Assembly: GCA_020849855.1 (NCBI GenBank)
Contig: JADZFO010000038.1
Span: 159,975 to 223,974, forward strand
DNA from: a bacterium
GTDB lineage: Bacteria > 4484-113 > JAFGCY01
Direction: 5' to 3'
Length of the DNA: 64,000 nt
Position 1 is the stretch's first letter. Each line of letters opens with the position of its first letter. Both the position numbers and the translations under genes were made by a program. The notes beneath the pieces were generated by a model. It was not told where the DNA came from. It ran no database searches and was given only the letters and a program-made list of their open reading frames with translations. Positions 33,931 to 44,187 of this stretch are shown here, one piece after another.

Positions 33931-35160
33931 TTGCGCTGCGGCAGAACTATCGCGCTTGGAGCCCTGGGCCTGCTGGCCCTGTTGTCTGCCGGCTGCGCGC
34001 TGCTGCCGCAGTGGCGGGAGAAACAGCTTCAGCGCTACCACCTCAGCCGCTTCGAGGCCTTTGCCCGGCAGGAGGCCTTCGGCGCTGGCAGCGCGCAGTA
34101 TCCTAAAAAGCCAGCGCCCCCGAAGGACTGCCGCGAAACACTCGAGCCGCTGTATCAGCAGGCCTTTGAAGCGCAGAGCCAGCGTGAGGCCACCTGGCAG
34201 GCGCTGCTGGCTGACTGCAACGAACTGCGCGGCCGGCTTGAGGAAATCAGTGGCGCTCTGGCCCGCCGAGACGGCGCCAGCGTGGCAGCCCTGACACCGG
34301 AGCTGGGAGAGGCCCGCGACCAGAACGCCGCGCTGCTGAAGGACTGGCAGGCCCGCGGCGCGGAGTTTGAGGGCAGCCTGCAAAGCCTGCAGGTGAAGTG
34401 GCAGGAAGTCTGGCCCGAGGGTGCGCAGCCCTGGGACCTGGATGCCGAGGTCGACCGCCAGCGTCGCAGCGCCTTTGATGCAAAGCTCGCAGACGCGGCC
34501 GCTGGTCAGGCCGGGAGTGGAAAAGACAGCGATCGCAGGGCGGCCGCGCAGGCGCTGGAACAGGAACACATTGCAGCACTGCTCAAGTATCACGAGTCGC
34601 TCTACGGCCGCCTTGCCGGGCTCTATCTGGGGCGCGAGACCGCAGCAGCCAAGGCTGACGCGCCTGCCGCGCCGGACTTCGCCGCCCCGCTGGCTGAGGC
34701 ACTGGCCCCGCTTGAAGACTATCTGCAGCTGCGTTTCAGCCTCGATGAAGGAATCGAAGCTGAGCTGTCACGTTTCGCTGACCTGACCGGCTTCAGCGTG
34801 GAAGAGCTGCTGGAGCTGCCCCCGCAGGCCCAGGCTGCAGGCGACAAGAGCGGACTGAGCCGCCGCCAGCTCTGGGAAAAGCTGCGTGCCGGCAAGCTGC
34901 CCTCACTGGAGGGTCGCAAGGACAGGAACCTGCGCGGGCACCGCAAGGACGCCGTGGAGATCTCCCTGGCCCGCCTGGAGTATTACCGCCAGCTTGACGA
35001 GCTGCTGACCCGCGCGATCAGTGTCCAGCAGCGCGAGATCCAGCGCCAGTGGGAAATCGTCTGGCCCAACCCGGCGGTGGAGATGGACATCTTTGAGTAT
35101 GCCCGCACCCTGCCGGAGGCGCAGGAGGCGCCTGAAGTCGCGCCGGACGAGCAGCCCTAG
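33931..35160 (+). CDS. Coiled-coil lipoprotein of unknown function
   Basis: About 409 aa. Signal ALGALGLLALLSAGC with a lipobox. The rest is strongly helical and charged, with heptad-like stretches (LLADCNELRGRLEEISGALA, AAAQALEQEHIAALLKYHES), ending in an acidic Pro/Ala tail. No named domain is recognised. Start is TTG 33931, seven bases after TACAAT (33918-33923). An ATG at 33924 is out of frame and would lose the signal peptide. Confidence 0.65.
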   Translation: MRCGRTIALGALGLLALLSAGCALLPQWREKQLQRYHLSRFEAFARQEAFGAGSAQYPKKPAPPKDCRETLEPLYQQAFEAQSQREATWQALLADCNELRGRLEEISGALARRDGASVAALTPELGEARDQNAALLKDWQARGAEFEGSLQSLQVKWQEVWPEGAQPWDLDAEVDRQRRSAFDAKLADAAAGQAGSGKDSDRRAAAQALEQEHIAALLKYHESLYGRLAGLYLGRETAAAKADAPAAPDFAAPLAEALAPLEDYLQLRFSLDEGIEAELSRFADLTGFSVEELLELPPQAQAAGDKSGLSRRQLWEKLRAGKLPSLEGRKDRNLRGHRKDAVEISLARLEYYRQLDELLTRAISVQQREIQRQWEIVWPNPAVEMDIFEYARTLPEAQEAPEVAPDEQP

Positions 35161-35190
35161 GCGCATATCTCCCGCAGCGGCCCGCCCGCC

Positions 35191-36318
<1,128 letters not shown>

Positions 36319-36472
36319 GGGAGAGCCCTCCAGCGGCGGCAGAGCCGCCATTTTGCCGGGCAGATTATAGCTCGCGAGTCAGCTCCGCAAGACCGTGTTT
36401 TATGACCGCAAAAGCAGGTCAGAACAGGCAAAACACCCGGTAATCTGCGACATTGCGATTCTGCGCCTGCAT

Positions 36473-36509
36473 GGATCCGGGACTGCGAAAACAGCTTGTC
36501 CCCGGATCC
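36473..36509. terminator. Long stem-loop between wecB and gap
   Basis: GGATCCGGGAC pairs with GTCCCCGGATCC with one bulged C and a 14-base loop. Both neighbours are on the minus strand, so it may end the wecB transcript or lie in the gap leader. No T tract follows. The remaining 36319-36558 shows no gene. Confidence 0.45.
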
Positions 36510-36558
36510 TGACACTGCATTTCAATGCCTCTTACAGAGGCTGCCGGCCACGCAGAGA

Positions 36559-37752
<1,194 letters not shown>

Positions 37753-37945
37753 GCTGCCACCGCCCTGGACACAGCAAGGCCGCTGGTCGGAGGTCGGAGG
37801 TCGGAAGTCTGAGTTGCAGAACCAGACAGCCTGGAGGCGTGATCTACTGCTGGCTTTGCAGGCTGGGTCGCAATCGCCGGCAGCCTGCGAGCCGCGGCAA
37901 GGCGCCGCTTCAGACATCTGACATTCGACATCCGACTCCTTCTCA
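37753..37945 (-). other. Spacer between WecA-like gene and wecB
   Basis: Contains three tandem GGTCGGA-type heptamers (about 37790-37808) and repeated GACATCTGACATTCGACATC-like words. No promoter or gene was recognised. Confidence 0.3.
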
Positions 37946-38989
37946 TTAACGGCTCCCCAGCCAGACCGCGAGCAGAGCGCCGACGGCGGTGATGCTGTAG
38001 AGCACCAGCACGGTGCGGGGATGCGCCTTGCTATGGACCCACTCCAGGTCGGACTGGCTCAGCTCTTCGCTGTCGATGCGGGCGCTGTAGCGCGCCGACA
38101 TCAGGGCCAGCAGGCGGTGGTGGATGTGGCGGTTATCCGGCGTCAGCGGATTGAGGCCCTTGGAGAGGCGGCGCAGGATGGCGAAGGCTGTATCGAAGAT
38201 CGGCAGGGCCAGCAGGGCCAGCGGGATGAGGAAGGAGATCAGGGCGGCCTGCTTGAAGAGCCCGACCACCGAGGTGACGGCCAGCAGATAGCCCAGTGAG
38301 AAGGCCCCGCCGTCGCCGACGAAGATCCGCGCCGGGAAGAAGTTGTGCGGCAGGAAGCCCAGAACTGAGCCGATCAGCACCGCGGCAAGGGTGCCGCAGA
38401 GCACGGCGTTGGGCAGAGTCGGGTTGAGCAGCGCCAGGGCCAGGAAGCCGGCGGCGGCGATCAGCGCCACCCCGCTGGACAGGCCGTCGAGGCCATCGAT
38501 CCAGTTAAAGGTGTTGACCACGCCGACTATCCACAGCACGGTGCAGAGCCCGCCGAGCCAGGCCGGCAGGGCGTTGCCCAGGATGGCGCTGATGCTGACC
38601 GCGCCGCCGGAGAGGACGATCACCAGCGTGGCCACGGCCAGCTGGGCCAGCAGACGCGGCACGGCAGGGATGGACTTGATGTCGTCGAAGAAGCCGATGA
38701 AAAAGAAGCCGCAGAGCCCGACATAGATCGGCGGCACCAGGGCCGACTGGCCCAGCTCCAGGTTGAACCAGTCCAGCATCGCGCCGATGACTGCGGCGGT
38801 CAGGCCGAGGCTGATGGCGGAGAAGAGGGCCACGCCGCCCATCCTGGGGATCGAGCGCTTGTGGATCTTGCGGGCGTCCGGCGGGTCGAAGGCGCCATGC
38901 CGCCGGCAGACGCGCAGCACGGCGGGCGTCAGCAGGAAGCTGACCAGCGCACAGAAGGCGCCCAGCAGGATGTAAGTGAGCCAGGGAAT
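37946..38989 (-). CDS. WecA/MraY-family lipid carrier phosphosugar transferase
   Basis: About 347 aa with roughly ten TM helices. PDARKIHKRSIPRMGG, GFFDDIKSIP, FNWIDGLDGLSSG, FVGDGGAFSLGY and PDNRHIHHRLL are the Mg-binding and catalytic loops of undecaprenyl-phosphate GlcNAc-1-phosphate transferases. The usual GTG/ATG search starts it at 38920, which cuts the first TM helix. The frame is open 23 codons further, restoring WLTYILLGAFCALVSFLL. The only start-like codon there is ATT 38989, six bases after TAGCAT (38996-39001). Confidence 0.85.
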   Translation of the reverse strand: MPWLTYILLGAFCALVSFLLTPAVLRVCRRHGAFDPPDARKIHKRSIPRMGGVALFSAISLGLTAAVIGAMLDWFNLELGQSALVPPIYVGLCGFFFIGFFDDIKSIPAVPRLLAQLAVATLVIVLSGGAVSISAILGNALPAWLGGLCTVLWIVGVVNTFNWIDGLDGLSSGVALIAAAGFLALALLNPTLPNAVLCGTLAAVLIGSVLGFLPHNFFPARIFVGDGGAFSLGYLLAVTSVVGLFKQAALISFLIPLALLALPIFDTAFAILRRLSKGLNPLTPDNRHIHHRLLALMSARYSARIDSEELSQSDLEWVHSKAHPRTVLVLYSITAVGALLAVWLGSR

Positions 38990-39042
38990 CTGTCCATGCT
39001 AGCACGATTCGAAAGCGGCGCCCCGCAGCGCCCGGCAGCGAC

Positions 39043-39951
39043 CTAGCGGGTGGCAAACTGCCAGGTCACTGAGTAGGCATCGCCGTCCACCATGCCGTTC
39101 ATTGCCACCTCAATCACCGTGTTGCCCGGCAGGGGGTCCTTCGGGATCAGCGCCACCAGGCCCTCATAGCGCCAGTCCGGCAGCAGCGGCCGGTAGGGCA
39201 GCTGCATATAGTACGGAATCGTGTTGCCATTGCGGGTGTCGGTGATGGTCGCCGTGACCTCGCTGATCTCCTGCCCCAGGCCGCCGAAGAACTCGACGGT
39301 GATCGGGATGCCCATCTTGGTGTCGCTGACCGGCATCGGGATCTCCTCCTTGAAGGAGCTCGGCACATTGCTCATGCCGGGACCGGGATAGGCCACCACC
39401 GCCGCCTCGGCCCCAAAGCCCTTCATCCGGCCGCGGTTGATGTCCATCACCTGGTAGCCGCCGGAAGAGCCGAAGCCCACCCGCAGCAGGTTGGGGTCGA
39501 ACATGCCGATGCGGTGATAGAAGGTGCGGGTCCAGTTGTCGATGGCCTCCACCGGCGCCACGCCCTGGTAGATCACGCTGTTGCGGGCCGCGGTCTTGCC
39601 TTCGGTGGTATAGCCGGGCAGGGAGGGCGACTCCTCATGCGCCGAGAGGCCGACGACGGAGAGGGAGATGCCGTTGTAGTCGAGGTAGTTGGCATGGGCC
39701 TGGGCGCCGTAGGAGAGGTCCAGGTCCAGGGTCACCGGCGGCACTCCGGCCTGGGCCCGGTAGATATTGAGGCGCTCGATGGCCGCATTGGCCGCGCTCA
39801 TGTTGACCTTGATTTCCTCGCCGGGGTAATTGGGCCAGGGCGTGGTGGCGGAGCCGCCGCCGCCGCAGGCCGAAGCGAACACGACACACAGCGCTGTCAG
39901 CGCCGGGATTAGTCTGCGCAGCACGGACCTTGCCCTCCCACTTGCCATCAC
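39043..39951 (-). CDS. CAP/SCP-domain lipoprotein (YkwD-like)
   Basis: 302 aa. Signal ALTALCVVFASAC with a lipobox. The CAP domain (about 45-170): AIERLNIYRAQAGVPPVTLD, AQAHANYL, HEESPSLPGYT, YHRIGMFDP and VGFGSSGGY. This is the bacterial secreted SCP-like fold, often envelope-associated. A C-terminal beta domain follows. Start is GTG 39951 (next codon ATG), seven bases after TATAGT (39959-39964); leaderless. Confidence 0.82.
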   Translation of the reverse strand: MMASGRARSVLRRLIPALTALCVVFASACGGGGSATTPWPNYPGEEIKVNMSAANAAIERLNIYRAQAGVPPVTLDLDLSYGAQAHANYLDYNGISLSVVGLSAHEESPSLPGYTTEGKTAARNSVIYQGVAPVEAIDNWTRTFYHRIGMFDPNLLRVGFGSSGGYQVMDINRGRMKGFGAEAAVVAYPGPGMSNVPSSFKEEIPMPVSDTKMGIPITVEFFGGLGQEISEVTATITDTRNGNTIPYYMQLPYRPLLPDWRYEGLVALIPKDPLPGNTVIEVAMNGMVDGDAYSVTWQFATR

Positions 39952-39964
39952 TTATCTAACTATA

Positions 39965-40784
39965 CCCGCCCCGGCTGGATGCTGCACAGGCCGGGCCCTG
40001 GCGGCCCGCCGGGGCAGCGCCGCGCAGGCCGGGCCAGCCGCGCGGCTTGCATCAACGTGCAAGCCTGCCGCCGCAGCCCGCGCCGCCGGTTGCGGGCCCA
40101 GCGCGGCGGTTTTAATCTTCAGCCCCCAAAATGCACGTCGCGGAGCAGTTTGAGTTTCGCATTTTAACTTTGCAGCCCGCTTTCGCAACGTCCAAAGCAC
40201 CTTCTCAGCCGAACCGTTTTCTGATTCCGGATAGCCGACATGGAGTAGTCCAAACAGATGACTTGCCTGCATTTTCAAGATACGCCTCTGCCTCGCCGCC
40301 GCCAGGATGCAGCGCCCGCCGCCGGCCGGGGCCGTGGGCACGGCGCGCGCAAAGAGCATACCCGCGCAGGCGGGCAATTGCGAGGCCGGCGGGCATTAAA
40401 TGGCCGCGTTATCACAACAGGGCCAGGCGGGCGAATCGGGCGCAGACTGGACCGCGAGAGTGGGAGTTTTAACAAGCACAGAAGTACGAAGCGCGGAGCG
40501 CGGTAGGTTCGGGCTTCCGGCAGCGATGAGGCAGCACCGCCGCGGGCCCTGGCAAGCAGGGCCCCTCCGCCGCCGGAGTGCAGCAAGGCGGGTCGGCGGA
40601 GTTCATGTTTCAACTGTGCGCGGGGTTGGTACTAAACCTAAGACTCAACTACTAACAAAACAGCTTCACAGTTTGCTTAGGTAGGAGGTAACAGACAGCA
40701 TGCATTGGTGCATCTGTTCGTTACCTGCGGCGTAAACCACCAGGCTTTGCTGGCAGCTAGCAGCCCTTGACCTAAGCGTCGCAT
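39965..40784. other. Gene-free 820-bp region with many GC-rich hairpins
   Basis: No ORF here looks coding. It contains GGGCCCTG/CAGGGCCC around a five-base loop (40544-40564) and several CCGCCG/CGGCGG complementarities. I compared it by eye with RNase P RNA, tmRNA and SRP RNA landmarks and found no match. It marks the boundary between GC-rich backbone and the AT-richer island. Confidence 0.4.
40687..40725. repeat. Bulged stem-loop GGTAAC/GTTACC
   Basis: Three stacked stems, GGTAAC/GTTACC, ACAG/CTGT and TGCA/TGCA, around a TTGG loop, 60 bases past the stop of the 40785-41978 gene. No T tract; it may be a transcript end or structured RNA. Confidence 0.45.
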
Positions 40785-41978
40785 CTAAAGGCCTACATCT
40801 GCTCCCCTTAGCACCCGCACCTGGATCGTATTAGAAACTAAACACAGGACAAACAACTGATTTGAATCTCCTACACCCAATTCTGCATCCAGAACGTATC
40901 CGCCATCTTCAACTAACGTGACAACGGACGCTGAGGTATTCACACTATCGACTGAACCGTTCCTACGGAAGCATACAACGCCATTCTGACTTCTTGACGG
41001 TAAGAGCGCAACTATAGGGCTCCATTCATAATTCGGAGCATGGTGGTTGTCCAATTCTCGTAGCACCGTAATACCTTCCGCAGAGACTTGACACACTCTG
41101 CCTCCGACGCCTGCACAATACACACTACGGTTCTCACTTACTGACTCTGTAATCATCATATTCGTAAACACTTCGAACTTCGAAACAAGTTCTACATCAA
41201 AGCACTGAATAGATCCATTTGAATATACGCACACGATGTTGCCATTGTCACCGGTGCAGGTACTAAGCAGAAAAGTTGGATCGGCAACTGGTAGTTGTGA
41301 GTCCGGAGCGAGCACTACTCGCAAAGACTCTTCACTCTTTATTGTCCGACAATCTATGATCTTTAAGAATGCCTCATTACAAGAGAACAGTCCAATGACC
41401 GGCGGATAGGGAGATATAATAATCGGATCGAGTACTTCATGAGCAACGTTCGGGAACGTCTCCTTCATGATAAGGGGAGTTATGGACACTCTTGAATCCA
41501 TCTGAACAAACTGCCCCTCCGTCATATCCTCGTTCAGCAGAATCACACCACCATGTATTGGAACGCATTTCAGTACTTTCCCAAGTCCAGTTTCTGATTC
41601 GTACTTGGTGATGCAACCCTTAGAGTCAATCAGCAAAGCGCTCAGCCTTGCTCCGCGAACACATAATACTCCGCTGGAGGCAGTACAGCTTAGGTCCGAA
41701 CTGAGTATTTGCTCCGTCACTGCACTCGAAGCTTGCGTGTTTTCACGTCCAAGAGCGTCAATAACAACCCACTTGCGAGTGCTCCGACCACCAAAGCTAA
41801 GTAAGAGTGATCCGGACTCAAGGACTTTCACTTCAGGATCTTGCCAAATGTCATTGCTGGAAGCTGTCAATCTTGTGAATTCGGTGAAGTCAACTTGTGA
41901 CCTCCCATTGTGTTGTGTTGCCGAACCTGGACTAAAGATGGTTGCGAAAAGCACGAGGCAAAGCAATATACTCAGCAT
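40785..41978 (-). CDS. Secreted protein, possible beta-propeller
   Basis: 397 aa. Signal peptide LSILLCLVLFATIFSPGSA, no lipobox. Many short repeated strand patterns (GSLLLSFGGRS, NGNIVCVYSNGSIQCF, GVVCFRRNGSVDSV) suggest a propeller-like fold. No named family is recognised. The gene is far more AT-rich than the rest of the window, suggesting transfer. GGAGGT lies nine bases before ATG 41978, inside the end of an upstream reading frame, so it was probably once co-transcribed with that frame. Confidence 0.6.
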   Translation of the reverse strand: MLSILLCLVLFATIFSPGSATQHNGRSQVDFTEFTRLTASSNDIWQDPEVKVLESGSLLLSFGGRSTRKWVVIDALGRENTQASSAVTEQILSSDLSCTASSGVLCVRGARLSALLIDSKGCITKYESETGLGKVLKCVPIHGGVILLNEDMTEGQFVQMDSRVSITPLIMKETFPNVAHEVLDPIIISPYPPVIGLFSCNEAFLKIIDCRTIKSEESLRVVLAPDSQLPVADPTFLLSTCTGDNGNIVCVYSNGSIQCFDVELVSKFEVFTNMMITESVSENRSVYCAGVGGRVCQVSAEGITVLRELDNHHAPNYEWSPIVALLPSRSQNGVVCFRRNGSVDSVNTSASVVTLVEDGGYVLDAELGVGDSNQLFVLCLVSNTIQVRVLRGADVGL

Positions 41979-42208
41979 TGTCTAGTTACCTCCCATTCTC
42001 TCGCAAACACGATTTGCATATGCATTCCAATCCAAAGGACAGCGGAGTGTTCCTGTAACCCCGCCGTAGTAGCCACCAGCGGTAGAGTTGTAGACTCGGG
42101 ACTGGCCTTTCCAATCAAATAAACTCTGATCTGATAGGCAACAGCCAATCCTAGCAATAGGATCAACAGTGCTAATGTGGATACAATGCAAGTTCTTCTA
42201 ATCTTCAT
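41972..42208 (-). pseudogene. Duplicated gene head joined to a foreign tail
   Basis: The first 46 codons nearly match the 43103-43642 gene (MKIRRTCIVSTLALLILLLG, then the same TM anchor), then similarity stops abruptly at about 42072. After the junction the head frame looks random. The next frame reads GGYYGGVTGTLRC, ends RVCERMGGN, and stops just before the downstream ATG, with GGAGGT in its last codons. So the head appears fused out of frame to the 3' end of another, now lost, gene. Confidence 0.5.
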
Positions 42209-42371
42209 TTGGCCCCTGCCTAGAAGTGCGTAGTAGTGCCATTGTACCAGTCAGAGGGATGCGGACAGGGTGTCCGCGCTCCATGAAGAGGCCGGCTTGC
42301 AGCCGGCGTTCCCTGCGCGCGGCGCAGCCGCGACCTTCCGCGCGGAGAGCTGCGAGGCGCGGCCTCCGGAG
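42072..42371. repeat. 300-bp direct repeat, copy 1
   Basis: Nearly identical to 43506-43805 with about five differences counted by eye. It includes, on the minus strand, a GC-rich palindromic block, a TACAAT box, the leader with AGGGGCC and the first 46 codons of a membrane-anchored protein. Confidence 0.85.
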
Positions 42372-42429
42372 AAAGGCTGCCGAGTCCACAGCCAAGAGCA
42401 CAGCGGGCAAATGGTGTGGCTGGAAACTG

Positions 42430-42490
42430 AAATCCGCTTAAACTCCTCACCCCACGCAGGGCTGTGTGTCAGGTGAATGCCGTTACTGTA
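42430..42490. repeat. Diverged repeat, copy a
   Basis: Shares GGCTGTGTGTCAGGTGAAT and CCGTTACTG, plus weaker similarity before them, with 42953-43018. Both copies lie at module boundaries of the island. Confidence 0.55.
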
Positions 42491-42507
42491 CAACTAAGAG
42501 CCCTCAG

Positions 42508-42702
42508 TCAATCCCTCCTTCTAAAGTACAATAACGTTAGCGTAGTCATTACAATAAGAAGTATGCCTATTACAATGGAACCGACATAATAATCGAGTCC
42601 TATCACACCAATACGGTAGCGGTATGTTACGCCGACAACATATAATAGAACAACAACTGCTCCCGCAGCTGCGATAAGTCTGTTGATCCTTATGGTCGCC
42701 AT
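42508..42702 (-). CDS. Small two-TM membrane protein
   Basis: 64 aa from ATG 42702: MATIRINRLIAAAGAVVVLL, a second hydrophobic segment and an FRRRD end. AGGT lies about eight bases upstream. An earlier in-frame ATG at 42738 would add twelve residues. An overlapping same-strand frame upstream encodes a Gly/Cys-rich stretch (GCGGGGMPPLVGIPWGLTF) that may be a gene fragment. Family unknown; small size, AT-rich context and neighbours fit an accessory island. Confidence 0.4.
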   Translation of the reverse strand: MATIRINRLIAAAGAVVVLLYVVGVTYRYRIGVIGLDYYVGSIVIGILLIVMTTLTLLYFRRRD

Positions 42703-42952
42703 CCAAAGTACCTGAATCAATACTAACATGGAAGTCATCTCCCGGTGTCGTTCCAGGAGCAAGAGGAGTAAAGACGTCAAAGGTAAGCCCCCATGGTATC
42801 CCAACGAGTGGCGGCATCCCTCCGCCGCCGCAGCCTTGGCATCCGCCTCCTCCACCGACACCTTGGATCGGGCCGCAGCCGAGATGGGAGGCAAACTCAG
42901 CTGCAGCTGCCGGGCACTCACCCAAGCGCCGCAGAGAGCAAAAGGGGTGGCA

Positions 42953-43018
42953 GGAAAACTGAAATGAGAGCAAAGTCATCTCCCCGCGCAGGGGCTGTGT
43001 GTCAGGTGAATACCGTTA
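42953..43018. repeat. Diverged repeat, copy b
   Basis: Counterpart of 42430-42490, with AAAACTGAAAT and the GGCTGTGTGTCAGGTGAAT core in the same order. Confidence 0.55.
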
Positions 43019-43102
43019 CTGCGCACTATACATGTGATCTCACAAGACTCTTGACACCCGCAAAGTTCGCTCGCACTCTTAGTTGTCGTAGGTACTGCTA
43101 CG

Positions 43103-43642
43103 CTAGTCAACGGGTAGTAAATAGAGGTAGCCAACACCATGCACGTAGTACACAATACCAAGTGAAAGACCATCAAGATTAATGTCCTGTTCACGCTGTG
43201 GCGAGATGGTAATCACTACTTGATCTTCAATTCTCCTAACAGCAAACAACTGCGAGATACTCAAGTTGGACTGAGACGGATACCTCTGTTTCATTGGGCT
43301 ACCAGAAACACTAAGTAAACTCAGTTTCAGATCATCCCCAGCTCCTTCCTCGAACTCGATTCTATGGTCCGCCAGATATGTTACCAAGTAGTTCGTTTGA
43401 TACTGTCTTGATGAAACGCGACCTTGGAACAAGACTACGGCTGATATCTCGCTAACTTGGGCTTCAGTATAGCCAACAAGTTCTACTCTGTCGTCAATAC
43501 GACGGGCCACCAGCGGTAGAGTTGTAGACTCGGGACTAGCCTTTCCAATAAAATAGACTCTGATCTGATAGGCAACAGCCAATCCTAGCAATAGGATCAA
43601 CAGTGCTAATGTGGATACAATGCAAGTTCTTCTAATCTTCAT
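43103..43642 (-). CDS. Membrane-anchored protein of unknown function, intact copy
   Basis: 179 aa. One N-terminal TM helix (STLALLILLLGLAVAYQI), then an extracytoplasmic beta-rich domain (ARRIDDRVELVGYTEAQV, LVTYLADHRIEFEEG, DQVVITISPQ). No domain recognised. ATG 43642 follows AGGGGCC and a leader from a TACAAT box; these lie in the repeated block. AT-rich codon use differs from the backbone. Its head was duplicated at 41972-42208. Confidence 0.6.
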   Translation of the reverse strand: MKIRRTCIVSTLALLILLLGLAVAYQIRVYFIGKASPESTTLPLVARRIDDRVELVGYTEAQVSEISAVVLFQGRVSSRQYQTNYLVTYLADHRIEFEEGAGDDLKLSLLSVSGSPMKQRYPSQSNLSISQLFAVRRIEDQVVITISPQREQDINLDGLSLGIVYYVHGVGYLYLLPVD

Positions 43643-43805
43643 TTGGCCCCTGCCTGGAAGTGCGTAGTAGTGCCATTGTACCAGTCAGAGGGATGCGGAC
43701 AGGGTGTCCGCGCTCCATGAAGAGGCCGGCTTGCAGCCGGCGTTCCCAGCGCGCGGCGCAGCCGCGACCTTCCGCGCGGAGAGCTGCGAGGCGCGGCCTC
43801 CGGAG
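43506..43805. repeat. 300-bp direct repeat, copy 2
   Basis: Counterpart of 42072-42371. Here the head continues into the full-length gene, so this is the likelier parental copy. Confidence 0.85.
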
Positions 43806-44187
43806 CAATGCTGCCGGCTAAGCTGGGCAGTGGACATTTGTGGCGATTGTAACGCGGGGGAGAGAAGATGCGGACAGGGTGTCCGCGCTCCAATTGAAGC
43901 TGCAGACTAAAGTCCGCGCTCCCCAGCGAAGATGCCGGCTTGCAGCCAGCGTTCCGTAAGATACGGGACACTGTCCCGCGCTCCATGAAGAGGCCGGCTT
44001 GCAGCCGGCGCTGCGAGGAGGATGGGCGCATATCCATGCGCCCCTACAAGACGGACGGACACAAGGTCCGCCCCTGCGAAGAGGCGTCCGCCCTAAGGCT
44101 ATCCGGGCAACCTGGCTACGAGACTGCGTCATGGGCAATCATGCCCGCGCCACCAGGAAGAAGGTGCAGGCAGGCCTGCACCCTACG
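43691..44187. repeat. Array of variable-stem palindromes
   Basis: About eight successive short hairpins with different stems but shared flanks: GCGGACA/TGTCCGC then GCTCCA, GCCGGCT/AGCCGGC then GTTCC, CGGGACA/TGTCCCG then GCTCCA, GGGCGCAT/ATGCGCCC then CCTAC, GGACGGAC/GTCCGCCC, and TGCAGGC/GCCTGCA then CCCTAC. No gene lies here. The last unit overlaps the end of purB. Confidence 0.7.

Noticed and set aside
39965-40784. RNase P RNA, tmRNA or a self-splicing intron in the gene-free region
   Set aside because: None of the conserved core words of these RNAs could be found by eye on either strand.
42976-43194. A 72-codon minus-strand frame with a hydrophobic start (MNRTLILMVFHLVLCTTCMV)
   Set aside because: It overlaps the end of the 43103-43642 gene by 92 bases in another frame and its last third lies in a noncoding repeat, so it is probably a shadow.
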